64,000 bases of DNA from Heliomicrobium gestii (GTDB taxonomy: Bacteria > Bacillota > Desulfitobacteriia > Heliobacteriales > Heliobacteriaceae). Shown one piece after another: positions 16,480-25,154 of this stretch (position 1 is the first letter of the stretch; each line of letters begins with the position of its first letter). The stretch covers positions 124,001 through 188,000 of the forward strand of contig NZ_WXEX01000003.1 of assembly GCF_009877435.1 (NCBI RefSeq). Direction: 5' to 3'. The notes under the pieces were generated by a model that saw only the letters and a program-made list of their open reading frames with translations, did no database searches and was not told where the DNA came from. The position numbers were made by a program, and so were the translations under genes.

Positions 16480-18027
16480 ATGGACTATATGGTCGAGATG
16501 ATCGACATAACCAAACGATTCCCGGGGGTCCTGGCCAATGATCGGGTCAGCTTCGCCGTTCGCAAAGGGGAGATTCATGCCCTGCTCGGAGAGAACGGCG
16601 CGGGGAAGAGCACCCTCATGAACGTACTCACCGGCCTGTACCGCCCGGACGGCGGAGAGATCCGCATCAACGGACGGCCGGTGGAGCTCTTATCCCCCCG
16701 GGATGCCGTCTCACAGGGCATCGGCATGGTGCACCAGCACTTTAAGCTGGTCAAGCCCTTCACTGTATCGGAAAACATCCTGCTCGGTCTCAAGGGAGTC
16801 CGGCAGGTTTTTGACATTCGCGCCATCAACACACAGGTGGCGGCGGCCAGCGAAAAGTATGGCCTGCAAGTCGATCCCACGGCTCAGGTGTGGCAGCTTT
16901 CTGTCGGCGAGCAGCAACGGGTGGAGATCTTGAAGATCCTCTTCCGCGGCGCCGACATCATCATCCTCGATGAACCGACGGCCGTCTTGACACCCCAGGA
17001 AGCCGTCGAACTCTATCACACCCTGCGGCGCATGGCCGATGAGGGGAAGGCGATCATCGTCATCTCCCACAAGCTGAGCGAGGTGCTCGGAAACACGGAC
17101 CGCATCACCGTCTTGCGGGGCGGACGCTCCGTCGGGACCGTCAACACGGCCGAGACAAACGAAACGGAACTGACGCGAATGATGGTCGGCCGGACCGTTA
17201 TCCTGCGCACTGACAAAGCGCCCGCCAACCGGGGGGAGAAGATCCTCGAACTGGGAAATGTGTCGGCCCTCAACGACCGGGGGCTCCCGGCCATCAAATC
17301 GCTCTCCCTGGACATCTATGGCGGCGAGATCCTGGGCATCGCCGGTGTGGCCGGCAACGGCCAGCGGGAACTGGCCGAGGTGGTGGCCGGTCTGCGGACC
17401 ATCGAAAGCGGTGTGAAAAAAATCGGCATTGCCGAGATGACCCAGGCGACGCCGAAGCAGATGATCGAGGCGGGCGTCAGCTACATCCCTGAAGACCGGC
17501 TCGGCACCGGACTGGCGCCGAACATGAACGCCGTTGAGAACTACCTCTTAAAAGGCGCCGGTGACACCTCTCCGGTGATTCATTGGAAAAAAGCCACCGA
17601 GGAGACGGAAGACATCATCAAACGGTTCGATGTCAAGATCGCCAGCCTCAAAGATCCCGTCAAGATGCTTTCCGGGGGCAACCTGCAGAAACTCCTCCTG
17701 GGGCGCGAGATCTCCAACAACCCCCGTCTGATTGTGGCCATGTACCCCATGCGCGGCCTTGACGTGGGCGCCATGGAGACGATCCGCAACCTCCTGGTGG
17801 CCCAGCGCGACGCCGGCGTCGCCGTCTTGCTCATCTCCGAGGAACTGGAAGAACTGTTCGCCCTGTCCGATCGCATCGCCGTCCTCCATGGCGGAGAGGT
17901 CATGGGCGTCGTTGACCCGAGGGAAGCTACCATCGAAGCCGTTGGCATGATGATGGCCGGCGAGCGGATGAATGCGACAGCAGACGCAGAAGGCGCAGGG
18001 GGGAAGGTGAATGGCGATGCATCCTAA
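16480..18027 (+). CDS. ABC transporter ATPase, double cassette (nucleoside/sugar type)
   Basis: 515 residues with two nucleotide-binding domains. The first has GENGAGKST, LSVGEQQRVEI and IIILDEPTAVLTP. The second has GVAGNGQRE as a degenerate Walker A and LSGGNLQKLLLGREI. The second Walker B reads LIVAMYPMRGLDVGA, where relatives usually have AQPTRGLDVGA; the second site is normally inactive in this family. Works with the BMP lipoprotein and the two permeases. Start choice: the ATG giving MDYMVEMIDITKRF, with GGGTAGGG ahead; a GTG 9 bases earlier is possible. Overlaps the next gene by 17 bases. Confidence 0.93.
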   Translation: MDYMVEMIDITKRFPGVLANDRVSFAVRKGEIHALLGENGAGKSTLMNVLTGLYRPDGGEIRINGRPVELLSPRDAVSQGIGMVHQHFKLVKPFTVSENILLGLKGVRQVFDIRAINTQVAAASEKYGLQVDPTAQVWQLSVGEQQRVEILKILFRGADIIILDEPTAVLTPQEAVELYHTLRRMADEGKAIIVISHKLSEVLGNTDRITVLRGGRSVGTVNTAETNETELTRMMVGRTVILRTDKAPANRGEKILELGNVSALNDRGLPAIKSLSLDIYGGEILGIAGVAGNGQRELAEVVAGLRTIESGVKKIGIAEMTQATPKQMIEAGVSYIPEDRLGTGLAPNMNAVENYLLKGAGDTSPVIHWKKATEETEDIIKRFDVKIASLKDPVKMLSGGNLQKLLLGREISNNPRLIVAMYPMRGLDVGAMETIRNLLVAQRDAGVAVLLISEELEELFALSDRIAVLHGGEVMGVVDPREATIEAVGMMMAGERMNATADAEGAGGKVNGDAS

Positions 18028-19132
18028 CACCGCAGAAAAACAAGGATTCACCGGGCGCTTCCGCTTTGCCGACTGGCGTTTTGAAAAGCGGGCCAACAAC
18101 TCTACGACGGTGCTGGTTCTCGTCCCGATCCTGTCCATCGTCGTCGGTCTGCTGTTTTCCGCCCTCTTTATCGCCGCCACCGGCAAAGAACCCCTGAAGG
18201 TCTACGCGCTGATGCTCGACGGCGCCTTCGGCTCCACCTATGGCATCTCGGAAACGGTTGTCAAGGCCATCCCGCTCATGCTCTGCAGCCTCGCCGTTTC
18301 CATCGCCTTTCGCATGCAGTTGTGGAACATCGGCGCCGAAGGACAACTGTACATGGGCGCATTTGGCGCCAGTTGGGTCGCCCTCAACCACCCCGACTGG
18401 CCGGCTTTCGCGCTGTTGCCCGCCATGGCCATCGTCGGAATGGCCTTGGGCGGCCTTTGGGGCCTCCTGCCGGCCATTCCGCGCGCCTACATGAAGGTGA
18501 ACGAAACGATCACCACCCTGTTGATGAACTACATCGCCATCCTTTGGGTCGATTACTTCGTTTACGGTCCCTGGAAAGACCCGAACGGTTTCAACTTCCC
18601 CATCACGGCGCCCTTTTCGGCAAGCGCCATCCTGCCGGCCTTCGGCACAAGCCGCATCCATACGGGCTTGCTGTTAGCGCTGATCACGGCGGGCATCCTC
18701 TACTTTGTCCTGCGCCACACCCGTTGGGGCTTTGAGATCCGCGTCAGCGGCGAAAGCCCCTCGGCTGCTCGCTACGCCGGCATGAACCACATCAAAAACA
18801 TCCTCGTCGTCATGTTCATCAGCGGCGCCTTGGCCGGCCTCGCCGGCATGACCGAGGTCTCCGGCATCACCCAGCGGCTCCAACACGGCATCTCACCGGG
18901 CTATGGCTACTCGGCCATCATCATCGCCTGGCTCGCCCGCCTGCACCCCTGGGCGATCGTCTTCGTCTCCTTCATCTTCGGCGGCCTGCTTGTCGGCGGC
19001 TACAGCATCCAGACGAGCGGCTTCCCGGCAGCGACCGTCTCCATGCTGCAGGGCGCCATCTTGTTCTTCGTCGTCGGCGGAGAAATCTTTGTCAACTATC
19101 GCCTGCGGACCGGCGGAAAGGAGGAGCGATAA
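18011..19132 (+). CDS. ABC transporter permease (first)
   Basis: 373-residue multi-pass membrane protein of the BPD_transp_2 family, which serves ribose, branched amino acid and nucleoside transporters. About ten hydrophobic segments, with the family stretch IGAEGQLYMGAFGAS and YMKVNETITTLLMNYIA. ATG with GGAAGGTG upstream; its first 17 bases overlap the ATPase gene. Pairs with the permease that follows. Confidence 0.93.
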   Translation: MAMHPNTAEKQGFTGRFRFADWRFEKRANNSTTVLVLVPILSIVVGLLFSALFIAATGKEPLKVYALMLDGAFGSTYGISETVVKAIPLMLCSLAVSIAFRMQLWNIGAEGQLYMGAFGASWVALNHPDWPAFALLPAMAIVGMALGGLWGLLPAIPRAYMKVNETITTLLMNYIAILWVDYFVYGPWKDPNGFNFPITAPFSASAILPAFGTSRIHTGLLLALITAGILYFVLRHTRWGFEIRVSGESPSAARYAGMNHIKNILVVMFISGALAGLAGMTEVSGITQRLQHGISPGYGYSAIIIAWLARLHPWAIVFVSFIFGGLLVGGYSIQTSGFPAATVSMLQGAILFFVVGGEIFVNYRLRTGGKEER

Positions 19133-19134
19133 CC

Positions 19135-20067
19135 ATGGAAACATCGATGTGGGTATCCCTCCTGGCCACCGGCGTCATCGCCGGCACGCCGATCCTCTTT
19201 GCTGCCCTCGGCGAGATCCTGACGGAACGAGCCGGCATCCTCAATTTGGGCGTCGAAGGCATGATGCTCGTCGGCGCCGTGACAGGCTTTCTCGTCACCT
19301 ACAGCGCCCAGAACGAATGGGCCGGTCTGGCCATGGCCACCATCGCCGGCGGCCTGATGGCCTTTATCCATGCCTTTTTGTGCATCACCCTGCGGGCCAA
19401 CCAGGTTGTCAGCGGCCTTGCCTTGACCATCTTCGGTTCCGGCCTCAGCGGCTACCTCGGCAAAAACCTGATCGGCGTGCCCCTGACCCACACCTTTAAA
19501 CCGGTTCCCATCCCCGGTCTCAGCGAGATCCCTGTCATCGGCGAGATCCTCTTCAAGCACGACTTGCTCGTCTATTTCAGTTATGTCTTGATCGCCCTCA
19601 TCTGGTTTTTCCTCTTCCGGACGAAGGCCGGTCTGGAACTGCGGGCCGTCGGGGAAAACCCTGCCGCCGCCGACGCCGCCGGCCTCAACGTCTTCGCCAC
19701 CCGCTACGCCTGCGTCATCGCAGGCGGCATGCTGGCGGGCATCGCCGGCGCCTACCTGTCCCTGGCCTACGCGCCGTCCTGGCTGGAGAACATGACGGGC
19801 GGACGGGGCTGGATCGCGGTGGCACTGGTCATCTTCGGCATGTGGAATCCGGTGCGGGCCTTCTTTGGCAGCTTTTTCTTCGGCACCATCGATGTGCTCG
19901 GCTTCACCATGCAGACCCTGGGGATTCAGATCCCGTCCTTCTTCCTCAAGATGTTGCCCTATGTCTTCACCATCATCGTCCTCATCGTCGTCACCCGGGA
20001 GACGAAGACGCGCCGTGTCGCCTCGCCGGAGGCGTTGGGCCTGTCCTACAACCGGGAGGAGCGATGA
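19135..20067 (+). CDS. ABC transporter permease (second)
   Basis: 310-residue membrane protein of the same family, forming the heterodimeric channel with the preceding permease. Typical motifs ERAGILNLGVEGMMLVGA and GENPAAADAAGLNV. Starts two bases after the previous stop, with AAAGGAGGAGCG as ribosome-binding site. The set lipoprotein, double ATPase and two permeases matches the nucleoside (NupABC-type) transporters. Confidence 0.93.
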   Translation: METSMWVSLLATGVIAGTPILFAALGEILTERAGILNLGVEGMMLVGAVTGFLVTYSAQNEWAGLAMATIAGGLMAFIHAFLCITLRANQVVSGLALTIFGSGLSGYLGKNLIGVPLTHTFKPVPIPGLSEIPVIGEILFKHDLLVYFSYVLIALIWFFLFRTKAGLELRAVGENPAAADAAGLNVFATRYACVIAGGMLAGIAGAYLSLAYAPSWLENMTGGRGWIAVALVIFGMWNPVRAFFGSFFFGTIDVLGFTMQTLGIQIPSFFLKMLPYVFTIIVLIVVTRETKTRRVASPEALGLSYNREER

Positions 20068-20103
20068 GGTTCACCCACTTCTAAGAAAAACGAGGTGGAT
20101 CCC

Positions 20104-21501
20104 ATGTCCAGCATCGTCATCAAAAACGCCGCTATTGTCACCATGAACGCCCAGCGAGACATTGTCGAGGGTGAACTGTGGATCCGTGATGGAGTGATTG
20201 CGGCGATTCGCCCCGGCAACGCGCAGGCGGAGAACCCTGCCGCGCCTGAGCGCTTTCCTCAACAGGACCTGCCGATCGAACCATCCTTCAGGGCTGATCA
20301 GGTTATCGATGCCCGAGGACGGCTGATCATCCCCGGCATCATCCAGGGCCACATCCATCTCTGCCAGACCCTTTTCCGGGGCCAAGCCGATGATCTGGAA
20401 CTGCTTGACTGGCTGAAACTGCGCATCTGGCCTCTCGAAGGCGCTCATGACGCCGAATCCCTCTACACGTCGGCCCGCCTGGGCATCGGCGAGATGTTCC
20501 GCTGCGGCACGACAGCCATCATCGACATGGCCACCGTCCACCACACCGAGTCGGTCTTCCAGGCCATCGTCGACTCAGGCATGCGCGCCTTGAGCGGAAA
20601 ATGCATGATGGACTGGGGTCAAGACGTTCCCGCCACCTTGATGGAAAAGCGGGAAGCGTCGATTCGCGAGAGCGTCGATCTCTTGGAAAAGTGGCACGGC
20701 AAAGGCGATGGACGGCTTCGCTACGCCTTTGCGCCCCGTTTCGCCGTTTCTTGCAGCGAGGAACTGCTTCTGGAAGTGGGCGATCAGGCCCGGCGTCACG
20801 GTGTCATGATCCACACCCATGCCTCGGAAAACCGCGGCGAGATCGCCCTGGTGCAGGAAGAGCGGAAGATGCGCAATGTCAGCTACTTCGATCACCTGGG
20901 CATGGCTGATGAAAACCTGATCCTGGCCCACTGCATCTGGCTGGATGAAGATGAATTGGATCTCATCGAACGACGCCGCATCAAGGTGGCCCACTGCCCC
21001 TCCTGCAACCTGAAGTTGGGTTCCGGCATCGCCCCCATCCCGGAGATGCGCCGCCGGAACATCGCTGTCTCCATCGGCGCCGACGGCGCCCCTTGCAACA
21101 ACAACCTTGATCCCTTTACAGAGATGCGCACCGCCGCCTTGATTCAGAAGGCGCTCCATGGACCGACAGCGATGCCGGCGCAGCAGGTCTTTGAACTGGC
21201 CACCCTCGGCGGCGCAGCGGTCATGGGCATGGCCGATCGAATCGGTTCTCTGGAAGTGGGCAAGCGCGCCGACCTGGCCATGATCGATCTCCACAAACTC
21301 CACTGCGCCCCCTTGGAAGGCGCCGACGTCTATGCCCAACTGGTCTATCAGGCCCGGGGGAGCGACGTCGTGTTGACCATGGTGGACGGCCAGATTGTCT
21401 ATGAAGAGGGAAAACTGACGACGATCGATGAAACCACACTTCTCCGCGATGCCAGCCAGGCCATCAACCGTGTGGCGCGCAGGGCGGGCATTGTGCGGTG
21501 A
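20104..21501 (+). CDS. Amidohydrolase-family deaminase (nucleoside/purine type)
   Basis: 465 residues of the TRZ/ATZ branch of metal-dependent hydrolases. Metal ligands visible: the HxH in QGHIHLCQ, the HTHASENRGE histidine, the AHCIWLDEDE histidine and the aspartate in IGADGAP. Close in style to 5'-deoxyadenosine, S-adenosylhomocysteine or guanine deaminases; the LFRGQADDLELLDWL segment is typical of that group. The exact substrate is not decided by sequence, but its position after a nucleoside-type transporter supports a purine compound. The ATG follows CGAGGTGG by 6 bases. Confidence 0.85.
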   Translation: MSSIVIKNAAIVTMNAQRDIVEGELWIRDGVIAAIRPGNAQAENPAAPERFPQQDLPIEPSFRADQVIDARGRLIIPGIIQGHIHLCQTLFRGQADDLELLDWLKLRIWPLEGAHDAESLYTSARLGIGEMFRCGTTAIIDMATVHHTESVFQAIVDSGMRALSGKCMMDWGQDVPATLMEKREASIRESVDLLEKWHGKGDGRLRYAFAPRFAVSCSEELLLEVGDQARRHGVMIHTHASENRGEIALVQEERKMRNVSYFDHLGMADENLILAHCIWLDEDELDLIERRRIKVAHCPSCNLKLGSGIAPIPEMRRRNIAVSIGADGAPCNNNLDPFTEMRTAALIQKALHGPTAMPAQQVFELATLGGAAVMGMADRIGSLEVGKRADLAMIDLHKLHCAPLEGADVYAQLVYQARGSDVVLTMVDGQIVYEEGKLTTIDETTLLRDASQAINRVARRAGIVR

Positions 21502-21531
21502 CTTCGCTCTGACTGTGCAGCAAAGGGACCT

Positions 21532-21563
21532 TATCCTGGCAAGGCAGTCGCCTGGCCAGGATA
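21532..21563 (+). promoter_or_regulatory. Hairpin ahead of yqeC
   Basis: TATCCTGGC pairs with GCCAGGATA over 9 bp around a 14-base loop. No T tract follows. It lies between the deaminase and yqeC and may modulate expression of the second half of the operon. Confidence 0.4.
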
Positions 21564-21587
21564 CCGATTGCGCCGGAGGGTGATACA

Positions 21588-22367
21588 GTGAGGTTATCAG
21601 AGGCGCTGGGCATCGTGAGCCCGACGGTGCTGTCAGTCGTCGGGGCAGGCGGAAAGACGTCGCTCCTCATGGCGCTCAGCGACCAGTGGGAAGCTGAGCG
21701 AATCCCCTATGTATTGACGACGACGACCCGGATGGCATACGAACAGGTGGAACACCTGGCGCCCATCGTTGAGGAGGAGTTTCATTCGGGACTGCAGAAA
21801 GCGCTCTCCGATCTGGGGCGCTTTGGTCGCGCCGGCTGGTTCCGGTCCGTGAAGGATGGAAAGGTGCAAGGTATCCCGCCGGAATGGGTGGATCGTCTCT
21901 GTGATTACCGCTGTTCCTGGCATCTGTTGATCGAAGCGGATGGCGCGGCGGGCCGGCTGCTGAAAGCGCCTGCCGCCCATGAACCGGTGGTTCCGATGCG
22001 CAGCGATGTGACGGTCGGCGTTCTCCATCTCGACGCCATCGGCTGCCCCCTGGACACGACCATTGTCCACCGGCCCGGTCTTGTCCGTCCCATCGTCGGC
22101 AAGCCGAACGGGGCGCTGATTGAACCGGAAGACCTGGCAAAGCTGGCTCTTCACCGCAAGGGGATTTTTCAGGGCGCTGCCGGCAAAAAAATCCTCCTGC
22201 TATCCGGTGGTGTGACTGATCCTGCTGGTGACACGATGCAAAGGCAGTGGACGGAAGCGATTGTCGACCGGCTATGGAAGGATGGAAATGGCCGCATTGA
22301 ACGGGTCATCCGGACAAAAGGATATGGAAGAGAAATGCGGGTATCGCGCCTTTACAGGCAACCATGA
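21588..22367 (+). CDS. yqeC: YqeC-type molybdenum hydroxylase accessory protein
   Basis: 259 residues. YqeC proteins accompany selenium-dependent molybdenum hydroxylases (purine or nicotinate hydroxylases) and are thought to help cofactor maturation. A P-loop-like GAGGKTSLL lies near residue 21, followed by TTTTRMAYEQVEH and LLIEADGAAGRLLKAPAAHEPVVP, the family's hallmark stretches. GTG start with GGAGGGTG. The next gene begins inside it. No hydroxylase or selenium genes are in the window, so the partner enzyme must be elsewhere. Confidence 0.88.
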   Translation: MRLSEALGIVSPTVLSVVGAGGKTSLLMALSDQWEAERIPYVLTTTTRMAYEQVEHLAPIVEEEFHSGLQKALSDLGRFGRAGWFRSVKDGKVQGIPPEWVDRLCDYRCSWHLLIEADGAAGRLLKAPAAHEPVVPMRSDVTVGVLHLDAIGCPLDTTIVHRPGLVRPIVGKPNGALIEPEDLAKLALHRKGIFQGAAGKKILLLSGGVTDPAGDTMQRQWTEAIVDRLWKDGNGRIERVIRTKGYGREMRVSRLYRQP

Positions 22368-22998
22368 CGAAGGCGGGAACCCCGTTTTCTCCTCTCTCGG
22401 GATTGCCGTGCTGGCGGCGGGGTTATCCCGGCGCATGGGTCAACCGAAGCTGCTCTTGCCGTTCCGGAGAAAACCGCTCCTGGCCCATGGTTTGGATCGG
22501 GTGAGGGAACTTCCCTGGGGGCAACGGCTTGCCGTTATCGGCGAACCGAAGGCAGCCCTCGATGAGCTTTGTGCCATCCGTGGGTTTCAAGCCCTCTTGA
22601 ACGCGCAGCGGGCAGAGGGGCAAGCGACATCGGTAAGGTTGGCAGCAACCAACCTATCAGCCGATCTGACGGGCTATGTGTTTATGCCGGGTGATCAGCC
22701 CTTTATCGACCCCAATCTGCTCGTGGCGATGGCCGAGACGTTTGATCGGAGAAATGACACCAAAGCCATTATCGTCCCTCGAAACAGGGGGAGTTGGCGA
22801 AGCCCTGTTCTCTTTGGCGCCGGTTGGCGATCTGATTTGGCGATGTTGTCGGGGGACCAGGGGGGACGAGAGATCATCCGCAAACACCTCGACTGTGTCT
22901 GCGCCATCGATTGGGCCGATGATCGCGTTTTCATGGACATCGATACGTGGACGGAATATGAGTCCCTGTGCCGGGAATCAACGAATATTGAACAATAA
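22288..22998 (+). CDS. MocA-like molybdenum cofactor nucleotidyltransferase
   Basis: About 236 residues. MobA/MocA fold: LAAGLSRRMGQPKLLLPFRRKPLL is the nucleotide-binding signature and VFMPGDQPFIDP holds the metal-binding aspartate. MocA proteins add CMP to molybdopterin for hydroxylases. The start is uncertain: family members begin just before the LAAG motif, but the readable frame extends upstream inside yqeC. The ATG chosen follows GGAAGGA by 5 bases; ATGs at 22228, 22282 and 22324 are alternatives. The overlap of about 80 bases with yqeC suggests translational coupling. Confidence 0.85.
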   Translation: MAALNGSSGQKDMEEKCGYRAFTGNHDEGGNPVFSSLGIAVLAAGLSRRMGQPKLLLPFRRKPLLAHGLDRVRELPWGQRLAVIGEPKAALDELCAIRGFQALLNAQRAEGQATSVRLAATNLSADLTGYVFMPGDQPFIDPNLLVAMAETFDRRNDTKAIIVPRNRGSWRSPVLFGAGWRSDLAMLSGDQGGREIIRKHLDCVCAIDWADDRVFMDIDTWTEYESLCRESTNIEQ

Positions 22999-23033
22999 AG
23001 CCCACTGCTGATTTGTAAGCGGTGGGCTTTTTC
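22997..23033 (+). terminator. Terminator of the transport and Mo-accessory operon
   Basis: AAAGCCCACTGC pairs with GCGGTGGGCTTT (one mismatch) over a 10-base loop and is followed by TTC. It overlaps the stop codon region of the MocA-like gene and closes the plus-strand block. Confidence 0.8.
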
Positions 23034-23400
23034 ACATTGATAATTCTATTGGCACAATGAACGATGTAAATATTGATCGTAAACAGTAAATCAACATGAC
23101 GGTAGGACGAAAGTCCCTTGATGAGACTATTTAGACATGGTAACCTTTCTTTAATAACGCAATTGGCAAGTCTACAAATAAACATATAGAATAACGATGT
23201 AAAATATTCATTAACAACAAAACTTATCAATGAATAAACTGATTAATACCGATGTTAATATTCTGTTAAATTCGCATCATCAGCCGTTGCCTTGGAGCCA
23301 ATTCACACGTTTTTCAGTCTGATCGCATATCCTAGAAAGTACCTCGTTCTAAACGAGTGAAAATGCGATTCCCGCACATCATGGAAAAGGAGAGGTCTCT
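23034..23400. other. AT-rich intergenic region, no gene supported
   Basis: About 365 bases, distinctly AT-rich against the GC-rich neighbours. It contains a small hairpin GGAC-GAAA-GTCC and an inverted repeat CTCGTT-CTA-AACGAG about 50 bases before the small gene that follows. No convincing reading frame or known RNA was found. The composition suggests an insertion boundary next to the Wadjet operon. Confidence 0.5.
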
Positions 23401-23595
23401 ATGCAAAAACGCATCTTCTCTCGTCGTGAACCTGGCGCGATCGAAAAGGCGCTGTTTCACAGAGCCCAGAAGGACGTGAAGCAGGTTCTCTTTGGCTGGT
23501 TGGAAAAACGCCAGGAAAAACAAATCGCCGGCTCCCTGCGCATGCTTGGACAGTACTATGCCCAAGAGATGCAACGGAACCGGCTCCCCGGGTAA
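23401..23595 (+). CDS. Small hypothetical protein next to Wadjet
   Basis: 64 residues, strongly basic and helical in appearance (RREPGAIEKALFHRAQKDVK, then EKRQEKQIAGSLRML), no membrane segment or Cys motif. Good ribosome-binding site AAGGAGAGG 7 bases before the ATG, so it is probably translated. It is convergent with the Wadjet operon, with only the repeat array between them. I do not recognise the family. It might be an unrelated small DNA- or RNA-binding protein. Confidence 0.55.
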   Translation: MQKRIFSRREPGAIEKALFHRAQKDVKQVLFGWLEKRQEKQIAGSLRMLGQYYAQEMQRNRLPG

Positions 23596-23685
23596 GTCGA
23601 CGATAGGTCGACTTGCCGTGGATAGGGTGACGAAAGGTCGTCGAATGGTGTCGAATGGTCGTCCATAGGTTGACGATAGGTTGGG
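23596..23685. repeat. Degenerate tandem array, period about 11 bp (3' of jetD)
   Basis: Seven units of the type TCGACGATAGG, TGACGAAAGG, TCGTCGAATGG, TGTCGAATGG, TCGTCCATAGG and TTGACGATAGG. The unit-ending GG occurs at 23607, 23626, 23637, 23648, 23658, 23669 and 23680, so the spacing is 10-11 bp apart from one gap of 19. It lies between the small gene and the jetD stop codon. The period is not a multiple of three, so it is not a coding repeat. Confidence 0.7.
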
Positions 23686-23696
23686 TTTTCTGTTCT

Positions 23697-25151
23697 TTAT
23701 GTAGCGTTCAGCCAGTCAATGATCAGATCGACGATGAGATTTTCCTGATAGGCGATCAACCCGGTCTCGACCATGATCGCTGGCAATTGAGCGTCCCAAG
23801 GCACCGTCATTTCCGCTACCCTCCGGCGCTGATCTTCTGACAGAGCCACCTGTTTAACCGCCTTTTGATAGGTTTGGCAGTCAAAGCGCCACGGTTGAAA
23901 AAGGCTGGCACCGGAATAACCGGAGGCATTATAGCGGCGTTCCAGTTGGAGAGCGATTTCCAGCCCCTTGCCGTCGAAATCGCCGCTGTAAAAAAGCCGG
24001 CAGCCGGCATGGATCAGGCTGTCAAGCAACAGCAGGGCGGCCAGCGAAAGTTGGCCGCTCGTGCAGATCAAAGGCCCCTTATGTCTTCGCGAGGCGGGGG
24101 GCAAGTGGAGCCATCGATCCAAAAGGCCGGAGAAAACAGCCGGATTTTCAACAAGGTAGACAGGCTGGCCTTCCGGGACATCCCAGTGTTGTCCGCTGGT
24201 CAGCGTCGTCGGAATATGTCTTAGATTGCGAAGGGTCAAATTGAGCGGTTCGCCGGCGCCGGTGGCGGCTTCCATCAGCGGATGCAAGGGAGTTCCCCCC
24301 ATTGCCGGCAGGCCGAAGACGGTCACAAAAGAAGAGATATCATCGCCATCGAGGCCCGCCGCGCGCAGCAACGCACGGTGGGCCTCTGCCGATTCAGAGG
24401 CATCGCCGGAGGAGTCGACGTCATCGAGCGATTCGCCTGGACGAAACAGATAGGCCAGGGCGGAACTGAAGAGCCGCCCCAGGGGGGTGGCTCGGTCAAA
24501 GGCGTGGGGATCGCCGGTGATCTGGGCGGCGAAGATGGGTAGGCGTTCCGCGGGCAGGGTGTGCGCCGAAGGTGATCGCCGATCGAGCCGAGCGATGGCG
24601 CGAGTGACGGCGAGCAACTGCGCTTCGGTGTCTGCGGGGTTTCCGTCAAAGGCGCTTTTTAAGATGCGGTAGCCGCCGGAACGCCGGTCAGCAACCGCAT
24701 CGATCCATGCTTGCGCCGCCGGGGAGGCCTGCGCCTTGACTCGCTCGATCAGAGTTTGCCAGGCCTGGCGGTTCTTTTGGCGTCGCTGGGGACGAAGTTC
24801 CAACTGTTGCCCATAAAGGCTGTAGAGAACCTCTTCCAGGGTGATTTGCCACCGGCTCTGGCGCAGGGCCTGATCGATCTCGGTCATGCGAACAGAGACG
24901 GTGAAGGTGAGAACCTCTGGGGCGACTTGGGAAGAAACCGCGCCGGCAGGGCAATGGGGTGAGGCGATCTGCCGCCCGAAAAAACCGTTGAGGCAATCCA
25001 GTTGTTCGCCCGTTAGCTTGTCCAGGCGCAGGGAACCGCCGATTCGGCCGAGCGATTCAAAGCGGCGCCGGGCCGCCTCCAGGAGCGGCGGGAAGCCGGG
25101 CTGTCGGAGATAGCGGCAGAGATCGGGCGGAAGCGGGGCAAAGGCATCCAT
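23697..25151 (-). CDS. jetD: Wadjet subunit JetD, Toprim nuclease
   Basis: 484 residues, TIGR02679-type. JetD is the nuclease of Wadjet and cuts circular plasmid DNA after loop extrusion by JetABC. The C-terminal Toprim domain is visible: VYLVENPAVF with Glu335 and YSGDFDGKGLEIA with Asp391 and Asp393 as metal ligands. The N-terminal half is the arm that contacts the complex. ATG with GGAG upstream, 3 bases after the jetC stop. Last gene of the operon; a repeat array follows its stop codon. Confidence 0.93.
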   Translation of the reverse strand: MDAFAPLPPDLCRYLRQPGFPPLLEAARRRFESLGRIGGSLRLDKLTGEQLDCLNGFFGRQIASPHCPAGAVSSQVAPEVLTFTVSVRMTEIDQALRQSRWQITLEEVLYSLYGQQLELRPQRRQKNRQAWQTLIERVKAQASPAAQAWIDAVADRRSGGYRILKSAFDGNPADTEAQLLAVTRAIARLDRRSPSAHTLPAERLPIFAAQITGDPHAFDRATPLGRLFSSALAYLFRPGESLDDVDSSGDASESAEAHRALLRAAGLDGDDISSFVTVFGLPAMGGTPLHPLMEAATGAGEPLNLTLRNLRHIPTTLTSGQHWDVPEGQPVYLVENPAVFSGLLDRWLHLPPASRRHKGPLICTSGQLSLAALLLLDSLIHAGCRLFYSGDFDGKGLEIALQLERRYNASGYSGASLFQPWRFDCQTYQKAVKQVALSEDQRRRVAEMTVPWDAQLPAIMVETGLIAYQENLIVDLIIDWLNAT

Positions 25152-25154
25152 CGG

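Noticed and set aside
22931-23230. 99-codon minus-strand frame after the MocA-like gene
   Set aside because: No ribosome-binding site, overlaps a terminator and reads as random hydrophobic sequence.
23034-23240. Possible hammerhead or riboswitch around GGACGAAAGTCCCTTGATGAG
   Set aside because: The conserved parts are in the wrong order for a hammerhead and no closing stems could be found.
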